Shown piece after piece: positions 26,643-35,336 of a stretch of 64,000 nucleotides of DNA. This DNA is from Bacteroidales bacterium (GTDB lineage Bacteria; Bacteroidota; Bacteroidia; Bacteroidales; JAUNSR01), in NCBI GenBank assembly GCA_030539115.1, contig JAUNSR010000009.1, positions 48,635-112,634 on the forward strand. The letters are read 5' to 3'. The first letter of the stretch is position 1. The number at the start of each line of letters is the position of its first letter. The notes beneath the pieces were generated by a model. The model did not search any database. It was not told the DNA's origin and saw nothing but the letters and a program-made list of their open reading frames with translations. The position numbers were made by a program, and so were the translations under genes.

Positions 26643-29306
26643 ATGGCCATGAAGACACAAAAAACCAGCAACATTCTAATTATTATACTATTATTGTTAA
26701 GTTTTCCATCAAATATTTTTTCCATTACAGTTAATAACCTCAGATGCGAAATGTTGAACAATCCTTTGGGAATAGATAACATTTCTCCCCATTTGAGCTG
26801 GCAATTGGAAAGCAGCAACAATGGTGCATTTCAAAAGGCATATAGAATAATTGCGGCTTCAAGCAAGGAGCTTCTTGACAAAGAGACGGCTGATTTATGG
26901 GATTCAGGCAAAACAAATTCACAGGAATCAATATGGATTGACTATAAAGGCAAAAAGTTGTCTTCAAACAGCATGGTTTTCTGGAAAGTATGTGTTTGGG
27001 ACAATAAAAACAGGAAGAGCGAATGGAGTGAGGATGCGTTTTTCAGCGTGGGACTTTTGAATCCTGAAGATTGGAAAGCTGATTTTATCGGGTTAAAAAG
27101 CGACGCCGGAGAGAGTCAGTCTCCTATTTTTAGAAATAAGTTTATCCTTAAAAACACCGATAACCGATATCTTCTTCATGTCAATTCATTGGGCTATCAT
27201 GAAGCCTATATAAATGGGAAAAAGATAAGTGATAATATATTGGCTCCGGCAATGGCACAATTTGACAAGCGTTCCCTGATTATCACCTATGATGTCACGA
27301 GTTATTTGGTAAAAGGAGAAAACGACATTGTTGTTTGGCTTGGCAAGGGATGGTACAGAGACGGACTACCCGGCGTAGCAAAAGGCGGTCCTTTTGTAAG
27401 AGCCCAAATAATGGAAATAAATGAAGGTAAAGCTAATGCAATCGTTTGCACAAACGATTCATGGCAGGCTAAAGAGAGCGGATATACCACACATGGCAGT
27501 TGGAGGCCTGAGAACTTCGGAGGTGAGATACTAAATGCCGGAGATTTCCTCAAAGATTTTTCTGCCGAAACTCTTGACAACGCCCAATGGGGTAAAACAT
27601 ACAAGGCAAACATAGCTGAGCATTTATCCACTCCCCAGATGTGCCAGTCAAACAAAATAAAAGAGGCTATAAAACCGGTCTCTTTAACAAGAGGCGATGA
27701 CAACACAATTATAATAGACATGGGAAAATGTCTTACAGGAGTTACAAAAATAGACTTTCCCAAACTGGATAAAGGTCAAAAAATACAGATTAATTACTGT
27801 GATTTTTTTGATTCCAAAAACAACTTCATTGACAGCAACAACTATGACATATATATAGCAAGCGGGCTGCAAAATGAGACTTTCATGAATAAATTTAATT
27901 ATCATGCCTACCGTTATATTAAGATCAGGAATCTTACTCAGAACATCAGCAAAGACAATATTACAGCCTACCTTGTAAGGACTGACTTCGATGACAGCTC
28001 TTCTTTTGAATGCTCAGACAATGAGTTGAATTCAATTCATGACATGATACATTACACGTTACAATGCCTCACACTTGGAGGTTATATGGTAGATTGTCCA
28101 CATATCGAAAGATTGGGATATGGCGGAGATGGGAATGCCTCAACACTAACTGTGCAGACCATGTACAATCTCTCTCCTTTATATTATAATTGGATGCAGG
28201 CATGGAAAGACTGCATAAGAGAAGACGGAGGAATGCCTCATACCGCTCCATGTCCTTATAGTGCAGGTGGCGGTCCATTTTGGTGCGGTTTTATTATTAC
28301 CGCATCTTGGCAGACGTATCAAAATTATGGAGACAAGAGATTGCTCGAACTTTATTATCCTCAAATGGAGCAATGGATAAGTTATGCTGAAAAATACAGC
28401 AATGACGGAATGTTGGGGAAATGGCCAAATAATGAATACAGAAACTGGTATCTCGGCGATTGGGCAGGTCCAACCGGCGTTGATGTCACGGATTCTTCTT
28501 CTGTTGCCTTGGTAAGCAATTGCTTTCTCAGTGACTGCTATGACAGAATGAATAAAATATCGACAATTCTTGGGAAAACATCGGAAGCAGAATCGTATCT
28601 TGAAAGAAGAGATGCACTAAGAGACAAGATTCAGGACATCTTCTATAATGATGAAAAAAACACCTATGCTTCAGCTTCTCAAATAGACATGTGCTTCCCT
28701 ATGCTTTCTGATATAACACCAGACGACAAAAAAGAAAAAGTGATAGAAAGTTTAATATCTCTGACCGAGAATAAATACAAAGGGCATCTTTCTACAGGAC
28801 TTGTGGGAATACCGATAATAACTCAATGGGCTACAAAAGAAAAACAGGGAAATTTTATTATGAATATGCTCAAAAAGCATGGGTATCCGGGATATCTCTA
28901 TATGATTGACAATGGAGCCACCACAACTTGGGAACATTGGAATGGAGCGAGAAGCCATATTCATAATTGCTACAACGGAATAGGCTCATGGTTTTATCAG
29001 GCTGTTGCAGGTATTATTAGAGATGACAACAGTCCGGCTTATAAGCATTTCTTTTTAAGACCGCAGAATATAGATGACATAACATCTGCAAAAGCCGAAA
29101 AAGAGACTCCTTATGGAATCATCAGGGTGAGTTGGAATATTGAAGGTGACAATTATAAATTATCTTCTGAAATACCGGTTGGCTGCAGCGCCACTGTAGA
29201 ACTTCCCCTCAAAACCAAATCAATCACTATTAATGGCAGAAAGTTTAAAAAGAGGGAAATAAAACTCTCAAGCGGTAAATATGAGATTTCAGCCAAGATT
29301 CGATAA
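26643..29306 (+). CDS. GH78 alpha-L-rhamnosidase, secreted
   Basis: 887 residues. A signal peptide (ILIIILLLLSFPSNIFS) is followed by a fibronectin-like N-terminal domain (VNNLRCEMLNNPLGIDNISPHLSWQLE), a beta-sandwich carbohydrate-binding domain (LLHVNSLGYHEAYINGKKI) and the (alpha/alpha)6 catalytic domain from about 460 (DCPHIERLGYGGDGNASTLT, with acidic catalytic residues, then TTTWEHWNG), closing with a beta-sandwich. It removes terminal rhamnose from pectic or glycoside substrates. ATG at 26643 or 26649 could be the start. The gene stands alone without SusCD partners. Confidence 0.9.
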   Translation: MAMKTQKTSNILIIILLLLSFPSNIFSITVNNLRCEMLNNPLGIDNISPHLSWQLESSNNGAFQKAYRIIAASSKELLDKETADLWDSGKTNSQESIWIDYKGKKLSSNSMVFWKVCVWDNKNRKSEWSEDAFFSVGLLNPEDWKADFIGLKSDAGESQSPIFRNKFILKNTDNRYLLHVNSLGYHEAYINGKKISDNILAPAMAQFDKRSLIITYDVTSYLVKGENDIVVWLGKGWYRDGLPGVAKGGPFVRAQIMEINEGKANAIVCTNDSWQAKESGYTTHGSWRPENFGGEILNAGDFLKDFSAETLDNAQWGKTYKANIAEHLSTPQMCQSNKIKEAIKPVSLTRGDDNTIIIDMGKCLTGVTKIDFPKLDKGQKIQINYCDFFDSKNNFIDSNNYDIYIASGLQNETFMNKFNYHAYRYIKIRNLTQNISKDNITAYLVRTDFDDSSSFECSDNELNSIHDMIHYTLQCLTLGGYMVDCPHIERLGYGGDGNASTLTVQTMYNLSPLYYNWMQAWKDCIREDGGMPHTAPCPYSAGGGPFWCGFIITASWQTYQNYGDKRLLELYYPQMEQWISYAEKYSNDGMLGKWPNNEYRNWYLGDWAGPTGVDVTDSSSVALVSNCFLSDCYDRMNKISTILGKTSEAESYLERRDALRDKIQDIFYNDEKNTYASASQIDMCFPMLSDITPDDKKEKVIESLISLTENKYKGHLSTGLVGIPIITQWATKEKQGNFIMNMLKKHGYPGYLYMIDNGATTTWEHWNGARSHIHNCYNGIGSWFYQAVAGIIRDDNSPAYKHFFLRPQNIDDITSAKAEKETPYGIIRVSWNIEGDNYKLSSEIPVGCSATVELPLKTKSITINGRKFKKREIKLSSGKYEISAKIR

Positions 29307-29313
29307 AAGAAAA

Positions 29314-29360
29314 TCCCGATAACAAAACGACAAGTCTTGTTATCGGAATCTATTTTTTGG
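29314..29360. terminator. Bidirectional terminator
   Basis: CCGATAACAA (29316-29325) pairs with TTGTTATCGG (29337-29346), between the convergent rhamnosidase and RRM protein genes; a T-rich stretch follows on the plus strand and an A-rich stretch precedes it. Confidence 0.8.
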
Positions 29361-29373
29361 GATAAACTAAAGA

Positions 29374-29700
29374 TTAGTTTCTATCTCCGTAATTTCTTCT
29401 TGGACGGTCATAACCACCACGACGTTCGCCACCGAAATTATTATTACGAGGACGTTCTTCGCGAGGACGAGCTTCTGTAACAGATATTACTTTGCTGTCA
29501 TAAGAAGCACCATTCAATTCGCTGATAGCTCTTTTAGCTTCATTCTCATCAGCAAGTTCAACAAAAGCAAAACCACGTGATTTTCCAGTTTCACGGTCTT
29601 TAATAACTTTTGCAGATTTAATTTCTCCGTATTCGGCAAAAAGATCTCTTAGGTCGGCATCACTAATAGCCCACGATAAATTTCCAATGAAAAGATTCAT
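29374..29700 (-). CDS. RRM-type RNA-binding protein with Arg/Gly-rich tail
   Basis: 108 residues. One RNA-recognition motif with RNP2 (LFIGNL, about 3-8) and RNP1 (KSRGFAFVEL, about 41-50), followed by a disordered basic tail rich in Arg, Gly, Asn and Tyr (GGERRGGYDRPRR). Such small bacterial RRM proteins bind RNA, and in Bacteroidota are abundant global RNA chaperones or regulators. A well-formed promoter lies about 150 bases upstream, so the mRNA has a leader of about 140 nucleotides that may be self-regulated. Confidence 0.93.
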   Translation of the reverse strand: MNLFIGNLSWAISDADLRDLFAEYGEIKSAKVIKDRETGKSRGFAFVELADENEAKRAISELNGASYDSKVISVTEARPREERPRNNNFGGERRGGYDRPRRNYGDRN

Positions 29701-29848
29701 TTTTCTATTTTTATAAGGTGAATTAATTATTAAGTTAAAAGAAATGAGAGGGCAAAAACTTAGATGTAAGTAGTCTTAATTCTCTAAAAATATGAAAATG
29801 AATTTCTTTACAATTGGTATAATTACGAATCTACTCTTTTAACCGTTG

Positions 29849-29878
29849 CAAATATACTTCTTAATTCCTGTCTTTCAA
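29849..29878 (-). promoter_or_regulatory. Promoter of the RRM protein gene
   Basis: On the minus strand a -33 TTG (29878-29876) and a -7 TATATTTG (29856-29849) are separated by 19 bases, the ideal spacing. The leader of about 140 bases is the main content of the 29701-30076 intergenic region; nothing else was recognised there. Confidence 0.7.
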
Positions 29879-30076
29879 TTTTTTATTGATAAAAATATAA
29901 GAATATTAATATTTTATTATAATTGAAAAACAAATATTAAAGATTCACACCCCCTCTTAATCCTCATTATTATAATGATTTAAACATATAACAATTAATT
30001 AACGCCGCTAAATAGTAATTGTTTATAAAAAATGGAACAAAAAAATTTAGCTCTTATAAATATTCTTAAAAACAAG

Positions 30077-30583
30077 CTAATCAATATTCATGCCCATTAT
30101 ATAATCGTTCATAAAATAGCCGTTTCCAATTGAGAAATCGCCTTGTGAAACAATTTCAAATCCCATTTTTTTATAAAACTCCTGAGCTTTGTTATTTCTA
30201 TTTACATTTAGTTCAACCCTTGCAGGCAGATTATTCAGTGACCGGATATACTCCACACCTTTCTCTATAAGCATTCTGCCAAGACCCAAGCCCTGGAAAG
30301 ATGGAAGAAGATATATTTTTTGAAAATGAAAAAGTGTTTTTTCCTGCTCTTCAATAGAAATATATCCACATGCAATATTGTCGCTGTACAAAATAAAAAA
30401 CTTTTGTCCCTCGTTTAATTGATTCTTTAGACTTTGCTCAGAATACATCCACTCCATCATCCATTCCAATTGCTGTGGGGAAAGAATATCTTTATAAGTA
30501 TTTCTAAAGCTGACATCAGCTATTGAGATAATAACAGGGATGTCTGAGATTTGAGCACATTTAAAATGAAACATATCAAACAA
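30077..30583 (-). CDS. GNAT-family N-acetyltransferase
   Basis: 168 residues. The acetyl-CoA binding motif A is visible as KIYLLPSFQGLGLGRMLIEKGV (Q/RxxGxG/A, about residues 93-113), followed by VELNVNRNNKAQEFYKKMGFE, the usual motif B. It acetylates a small molecule or protein N-terminus; the substrate cannot be told. It lies 84 bases downstream of hisS on the same strand and may be cotranscribed. An ATG three codons in is an alternative start. Confidence 0.85.
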   Translation of the reverse strand: MFDMFHFKCAQISDIPVIISIADVSFRNTYKDILSPQQLEWMMEWMYSEQSLKNQLNEGQKFFILYSDNIACGYISIEEQEKTLFHFQKIYLLPSFQGLGLGRMLIEKGVEYIRSLNNLPARVELNVNRNNKAQEFYKKMGFEIVSQGDFSIGNGYFMNDYIMGMNID

Positions 30584-30667
30584 ATTTTATCATTAATAAA
30601 TATTCAAAAGCTTATAACCAAAAATGGCGTTTCAAATAATTTAAAACACCATTTTTTATTAAATATT

Positions 30668-32026
30668 TTATTTCAAAATCTCTATAATCTCATCAACAGT
30701 CACCATTGTTTGTTCTCCTGTTGTCATATTTTTAAGATTGATTTTCCCCTCAGCCATTTCATTTGCACCAACAAGTGCGACAAAAGGTATTTTCTTTGAA
30801 TCGGCATATCCCATCTGTTTTTTCATTTTTGCAGCTTCAGGATAAATTTCAGAGCTTATACCCTCTTTACGAAGCTTCTGGAGAACTGACAGGCAGAAAG
30901 TTTCCTCTTGAGTGCCAAAATTCACGAACAATAGTTTAGTTGTTTTTAAAGAGTCAGACGGATAGAGATTCAACTGATTAAGGACGTCAAAAATTCTGTC
31001 TGCGCCAAAAGAGATACCCACACCGGATACGCCGGGCATACCAAACACTCCGGTAAGGTTGTCATAGCGACCGCCTCCTGTAATTGAGCCTATTTGAACA
31101 TCGAGAGCTTTAACCTCAAAAATAGCTCCGGTATAATAATTAAGACCTCTGGCAAGAGTTAAATCAAGATCTAATTGAGATCTAACACCCATGGTATCTG
31201 TTTTGTCAAGAATAAATTCAAGCTCTTCAACCCCTTTAAGACCCGTTTCAGAGGCAGAAAGTACATTTTTAAGAGTGGCTATCTTATCTCTGTTAGAGCC
31301 CTCAAGAAGAATGATAGGCTGAAGCATTGAAATAGCCTCATCGGATATATCCTTTGAGCGCAGCTCTTCGTTTACCTTATCAAGTCCTATTTTATCAAGC
31401 TTATCGATAGCCACAGTGATATCAACAATCTTTTCAGGTGCGCCAATAATCTCAGCAATGCCGGAAAGAATTTTTCTGTTGTTCATTTTTATGGCAACAT
31501 TTATCTTGAAGCGTGAAAAGACCTCATCAATTATCTGTATAAGTTCAACTTCATTTAGAAGAGAATTAGAACCCACGACATCGGCATCGCACTGAAAGAA
31601 CTCTCTATATCTTCCTTTTTGAGGACGGTCAGCACGCCAAACAGGCTGGATTTGATATCTTTTAAAAGGGAAAGATATTTCATCACGGTGCATAACAACA
31701 AATCTTGCAAAAGGAACGGTTAAATCATAACGCAAACCCTTTTCACACATTTGGGCTGCTAAACGATTTATGTTTTTCTCTTGCAAATCATCAGAATTTA
31801 CATCTTTTAGAAAATCCCCCGAATTAAGAATTTTAAAAAGGAGCTTATCACCCTCTTCTCCATATTTGCCCATAAGAGTTGAAAGCATCTCCATTGCAGG
31901 GGTCTCAATCTGCTGGAATCCGAAAAGATGATAAACATCTTTTATTGTATTGAAAATATAATTGCGCTTTGCCATTTCTTCAGGCGTAAAGTCGCGCGTA
32001 CCTTTTGGAATTGCAGGTTTTGCCAT
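30668..32026 (-). CDS. hisS: Histidyl-tRNA synthetase
   Basis: 452 residues, class II synthetase charging tRNA-His. [16 protein letters not shown] is the characteristic N-terminus; motif 2 ([21 protein letters not shown]), the histidine-specific [19 protein letters not shown] and GGGRYDNL are all present, and the C-terminal anticodon-binding domain (about 350-452) follows. Length is normal. A -7 element on the minus strand (TATCTTTG at 32099-32092) is about 65 bases upstream. Confidence 0.96.
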   Translation of the reverse strand: MAKPAIPKGTRDFTPEEMAKRNYIFNTIKDVYHLFGFQQIETPAMEMLSTLMGKYGEEGDKLLFKILNSGDFLKDVNSDDLQEKNINRLAAQMCEKGLRYDLTVPFARFVVMHRDEISFPFKRYQIQPVWRADRPQKGRYREFFQCDADVVGSNSLLNEVELIQIIDEVFSRFKINVAIKMNNRKILSGIAEIIGAPEKIVDITVAIDKLDKIGLDKVNEELRSKDISDEAISMLQPIILLEGSNRDKIATLKNVLSASETGLKGVEELEFILDKTDTMGVRSQLDLDLTLARGLNYYTGAIFEVKALDVQIGSITGGGRYDNLTGVFGMPGVSGVGISFGADRIFDVLNQLNLYPSDSLKTTKLLFVNFGTQEETFCLSVLQKLRKEGISSEIYPEAAKMKKQMGYADSKKIPFVALVGANEMAEGKINLKNMTTGEQTMVTVDEIIEILK

Positions 32027-32391
32027 TTATAGTGTTTATTTAATTATTCTTCAAATGTTTTATCACTAAAATAAAAAAGAAATATCTATGGCAAAGATAG
32101 GAAGAAAAAAGAGATTGAAATAAAAAACAGCTATACATATTATTAATAAGGAGGTTAGAAACACCTTTGCAATTTATCAGAGTTTGTAATTGATAACTGT
32201 TTTAATTAATTCAACATATAAATTTGTTACCAAAAATGAACTTTTTTTTTAAAACCTTGCCAAAAAAAGTATTTAATTTAAAAGTATTATATATAGCAAT
32301 TTAGGCTATTCAATAAAAAACTTCTTTAATTTTCTCAAACAAATATTCATATTTAATATATATATTTATCAATCAATTAAAACTACAGTAT
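32027..32391. other. Intergenic region between divergent genes
   Basis: It contains the hisS -7 element at 32092-32099 (minus). The rest is AT-rich and no gene or clear plus-strand promoter was found. Confidence 0.45.
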
Positions 32392-32790
32392 ATGAAAATC
32401 CATCATTTTGCTATTTGGTGCCAAGACATAGAGCTAATGCGCTCTTTTTATATTAAATATTTTTGCTGCGAATCTAATTCATTATATCATAACCCTAAGA
32501 AGCATTATACCTCTTATTTTCTTTCTTTTAATGAGGGTGATTGTAAAATTGAATTGATGAACCGTCCCGACATAACCGATGAACCAAGTAAACGAGGTTT
32601 TATCAAAGGTATAGCTCATTTTGATATTGAGGTTGGTGATGAAAAAAAAGTTGATGAATTAACAGAACAGCTTCGTTTGGATGGCTATGTAATTGCAAGT
32701 GAACCGAGAAAGACCGGTGACGGCTATTATGAAGCTGGAATATTGGACCCAGAAGGAAATTATGTTGAAATTTCAGCTTCCGTAAATTAA
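32392..32790 (+). CDS. VOC-superfamily (glyoxalase-like) protein
   Basis: 132 residues forming one vicinal-oxygen-chelate domain in two beta-alpha-beta-beta-beta halves: KIHHFAIWCQDIELMRSFY, then GIAHFDIEVGDEKKVDELTEQL, ending DPEGNYVEIS. The His in the first strand and the final Glu fit metal ligands of glyoxalase I-like enzymes. The substrate is unknown. It lies 100 bases upstream of a PHP phosphoesterase gene. Confidence 0.88.
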   Translation: MKIHHFAIWCQDIELMRSFYIKYFCCESNSLYHNPKKHYTSYFLSFNEGDCKIELMNRPDITDEPSKRGFIKGIAHFDIEVGDEKKVDELTEQLRLDGYVIASEPRKTGDGYYEAGILDPEGNYVEISASVN

Positions 32791-32889
32791 AACATTTCCA
32801 CTTCTCGATGTGGCTTAAGGTATTGTTTAAAAAAAATTTACCTTTGTAGAAAGGTTTTATATTTTTTTAATTAGGTTATATTATTTAAG

Positions 32890-33633
32890 GTGATGAATAT
32901 TTTACTTGATTTACACACTCATACTATTATGAGCGGGCATGCTTATAGCACACTCCAGGAAATGGTAAAGGAGGCCGCAGAAAGAAATTTAAAAATTTTA
33001 GGAATAACAGAACACGGGCCCGGCATACCGGGCACTTGCGATCCTATATATTTTAGGAACATTCATGTTGTGCCAAGAAAAATGTATGGTGTTGAACTCC
33101 TTTTAGGATCAGAATTAAATATATTGGATTACAATGGCACCCTTGATCTTGACCCATATTATTATGAACTAATGGATATAAGGATTGCAGGAATTCATTC
33201 TCTTTGTTATACCCCGGGCACAATAGAGGAGAATACATCTGCAATGATAGGTGCAATTAGTAATCCATACGTAGATATAATAAGTCATCCGGGAGATGGA
33301 ACTGCTCTTATAGATTTTGAACCGGTAGTAAAAGCAGCAAAAGAATTTCATACTCTTTTAGAAATCAACAATTCATCATTATCGCCTACAAGAAACAAAC
33401 CACAGGCAAAATCAAACAATTTAGAAATTTTGCGTCTTTGTAAGACTTATGAGATTCCTATTATACTTGGCAGTGATGCTCATATATCTTTCGATATAGC
33501 AAATTATGAGTTTATATATCCTTTACTCAATGAAACAGAATTTCCTGAAGAATTGATCATTAATCGCCAGCCCAAGGCTTTAATCGCCAGACTGCAAAAA
33601 CAGAAAGGAACACACAACTTACATAAAGCATAA
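32890..33633 (+). CDS. PHP-domain phosphoesterase (YcdX-like)
   Basis: 247 residues. The PHP metal-binding motifs are all visible: DLHTHT (His about 9 and 11), GITEHGPG, IAGIHSL, DIISHPG and GSDAH near the end. The family uses a trinuclear zinc or manganese site to cleave phosphoesters; YcdX itself is a phosphatase. It is probably cytosolic, with no signal peptide. ATG at 32890 or 32893 are equally possible starts. Confidence 0.88.
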   Translation: MMNILLDLHTHTIMSGHAYSTLQEMVKEAAERNLKILGITEHGPGIPGTCDPIYFRNIHVVPRKMYGVELLLGSELNILDYNGTLDLDPYYYELMDIRIAGIHSLCYTPGTIEENTSAMIGAISNPYVDIISHPGDGTALIDFEPVVKAAKEFHTLLEINNSSLSPTRNKPQAKSNNLEILRLCKTYEIPIILGSDAHISFDIANYEFIYPLLNETEFPEELIINRQPKALIARLQKQKGTHNLHKA

Positions 33634-33843
33634 TTGTCAAATACATTATATAGATTTATATATTTTCCTTATATAAAGCAGCGATGTCTTCCAAAAATTT
33701 ATCGAGTTAATTGAAAAGAAGAAGATCAGTCACCTTGTTAAAGGTAGTTATATTTAGACTATAAGTTTAAACCCATATTTTTAAATGGTTTTTAGTTATT
33801 ACTTTAGCAATCGCAGGCAACTCGAGTTTTAATAAGTATATTT

Positions 33844-34500
33844 ATGATTGACAAGAATATTCTAAACGAAATAAAAAAGAATTTTAGACAAACAATGAAC
33901 GCCGATCTTTCAAATTCAATGAGAGAACATGGTCTTAATTATAAAATAAATTTTGGAGTACCCTCTCCAAGAATAAAAATTATAGCTGAAAAGTTTGAGA
34001 AAAACGCTGAATTGGCTCAATATCTATGGAATGAAGATGTAAGGGAGTCAAAAATGCTCGCTTCATATCTTTATCCGGAAGAAATTTTCACAAAAGAAAC
34101 AGCAATTAAATGGATTGAAGAGATTAAATACCCTGAAACAGCTGATCAATTGTGTATGAATCTTTTGTCAAAAACAGATTATGCACTTGATTTATCTTTC
34201 GAATTGATTAATAATGAAAAAGATATAATAAGATATACAGGCTACAGACTTATAAATCGCTTGCTGATGAAAAATGCCGGCTTAAGTTCAGAGAAGCTAA
34301 ACCTGTTGCTTTATAATTTATCAAAAGATACTCTTAGTGAAAATACTTGGTTATCGTTAAGCGCAGTTAATCTACTTGAGAAATGTTTTGAATGTGAAAA
34401 CTACAAAATTCTAATAACTGATTTTTTTAGTGACTGGCAAAATTCCAACAACGGGAGAAAAGCTGCATTATATGATATGATTGTTTTCTGGGGGAATTAA
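33844..34500 (+). CDS. AlkD-like DNA alkylation repair protein
   Basis: 218 residues, mostly amphipathic helices that fit the HEAT-like repeats of the DNA alkylation repair family PF08713: FGVPSPRIKIIAEKF, YLWNEDVRESKMLASYLYP, WIEEIKYPETADQLCMNLL. AlkD proteins excise positively charged alkylated bases without base flipping. This member is a little shorter than AlkD and substitutions at catalytic positions cannot be excluded, so a non-catalytic DNA-binding role remains possible. Confidence 0.8.
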   Translation: MIDKNILNEIKKNFRQTMNADLSNSMREHGLNYKINFGVPSPRIKIIAEKFEKNAELAQYLWNEDVRESKMLASYLYPEEIFTKETAIKWIEEIKYPETADQLCMNLLSKTDYALDLSFELINNEKDIIRYTGYRLINRLLMKNAGLSSEKLNLLLYNLSKDTLSENTWLSLSAVNLLEKCFECENYKILITDFFSDWQNSNNGRKAALYDMIVFWGN

Positions 34501-34593
34501 GATTATATTTAAATAATTGTTATTTTTGTCAAAACAGTATAATAATCTTAGAATTAAGATATATAATATCTTATTGCGTTTTAGTCAATAACA

Positions 34594-34608
34594 TCAAATA
34601 ATATTTGA
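34594..34608 (+). promoter_or_regulatory. 15-bp palindrome upstream of the Fur-family gene
   Basis: TCAAATAATATTTGA is a perfect 6-3-6 inverted repeat, 92 bases before the start codon and 16 bases before a second palindrome. It may be an operator; AT-rich chance is possible. Confidence 0.4.
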
Positions 34609-34623
34609 ACAATAAAACAAATC

Positions 34624-34643
34624 ATTTAGAATTCGTTCTAAAT
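34624..34643 (+). promoter_or_regulatory. Fur/PerR-like operator
   Basis: ATTTAGAA and TTCTAAAT are perfect 8-bp arms separated by TTCG. The half-site resembles the TTAGAA arm of PerR-type boxes. It lies just upstream of the -33 element, where a repressor would hinder polymerase, suggesting autoregulation. Confidence 0.6.
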
Positions 34644-34648
34644 AATTC

Positions 34649-34679
34649 TTTGTTGATTATTTAAATTTACGTAACTTTG
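34649..34679 (+). promoter_or_regulatory. Promoter of the Fur-family gene
   Basis: TTTG (34649-34652), 19 bases, TAACTTTG (34672-34679): a consensus Bacteroidota promoter. The start codon is only 20 bases downstream, giving a short leader. Confidence 0.8.
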
Positions 34680-34699
34680 AGACGTTACAAATAATTGCT

Positions 34700-35170
34700 A
34701 TGGAAGATCAAGATATTTTAGAAAGTGTTAAGAAAGAACTTACCAATTATCTTATAGAGAAAAAATTACGTAAAACGCCGGAGCGCTTTGCAATACTTGA
34801 ACAGATTTATTCTTTAAAGGAACATTTCGACGTTGATACTTTATATGAGTTAATGTTGAAAAGCGGATATAGGGTAAGTCGTGCCACTGTATATAATACA
34901 ATTGATCTTTTAGTTGAATGTCGACTGATAGTTCGTCATCAATTTGGCACCAATATGGCTCATTATGAAAAAGCATTTCAAAATGAGAGCCATCACCACC
35001 TTATTTGTACTCAGTGCAATTCAGTCAATGAAGTTAAGGATGATGAAATACATGATTTAATTCAGAGCAAAAAATTCAACAAATTCACATTGACAAATTA
35101 CAATTTATATATGTACGGTATTTGCAGCAAATGTGCAGCTGCAAACCGGAAGAATACAATCCACAAATAA
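34700..35170 (+). CDS. Fur-family metal/peroxide-responsive repressor
   Basis: 156 residues. A winged helix (about 20-85; LRKTPERFAILEQI, SRATVYNTIDLLVECRLI) is followed by a dimerisation domain with HHHLICTQCN and CSKC, giving metal ligands and two CxxC-type structural zinc pairs. Sequence alone does not separate Fur, PerR and Zur; the operator's TTAGAA arms lean toward PerR/Fur. The promoter and two palindromes lie immediately upstream and the terminator begins within the last codons of the gene, so this is a compact autonomous unit. Confidence 0.9.
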   Translation: MEDQDILESVKKELTNYLIEKKLRKTPERFAILEQIYSLKEHFDVDTLYELMLKSGYRVSRATVYNTIDLLVECRLIVRHQFGTNMAHYEKAFQNESHHHLICTQCNSVNEVKDDEIHDLIQSKKFNKFTLTNYNLYMYGICSKCAAANRKNTIHK

Positions 35171-35185
35171 ATGTGGATTTTTTTT
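35158..35185 (+). terminator. Terminator overlapping the end of the Fur-family gene
   Basis: AATCCACA (35158-35165) pairs with TGTGGATT (35172-35179), followed by a T run. The 5' arm and the loop include the last codons and the stop codon. Confidence 0.8.
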
Positions 35186-35219
35186 GTGCGAAAGCAAAAT
35201 ATTTTAAATATCCTTATAA

Positions 35220-35241
35220 AATAAACTATACACAAATGAAA
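35220..35241 (+). repeat. Upstream copy of a 22-bp direct repeat
   Basis: Identical to 35318-35339, which contains the purA start codon and the next codon. The two copies are 98 bases apart and bound the start-linked element, like a duplicated insertion target. Confidence 0.9.
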
Positions 35242-35336
35242 TCGCCATTACCCAACAAAAAAATAAGATAACAAATAAAGGGTGTTTAAATGGCGTATTT
35301 GTACTTTAGTGTTAAATAATAAACTATACACAAATG
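35236..35336 (+). repeat. Start-site-linked element, copy B
   Basis: The unit runs from an ATG at 35236 to the purA ATG at 35334 (98 bases). CGCCATT (35243-35249) pairs with AATGGCG (35289-35295), extended inside by ACCC/GGGT (35250-35253, 35280-35283), so hairpins seen in other copies are replaced by a longer stem. GTATTTGTAC and TTAGTGTTAAA follow. Confidence 0.82.

Noticed and set aside
27302..27763. 153-codon frame antisense to the rhamnosidase gene
   Set aside because: No signal peptide, domain or neighbour support; the sense gene is intact.
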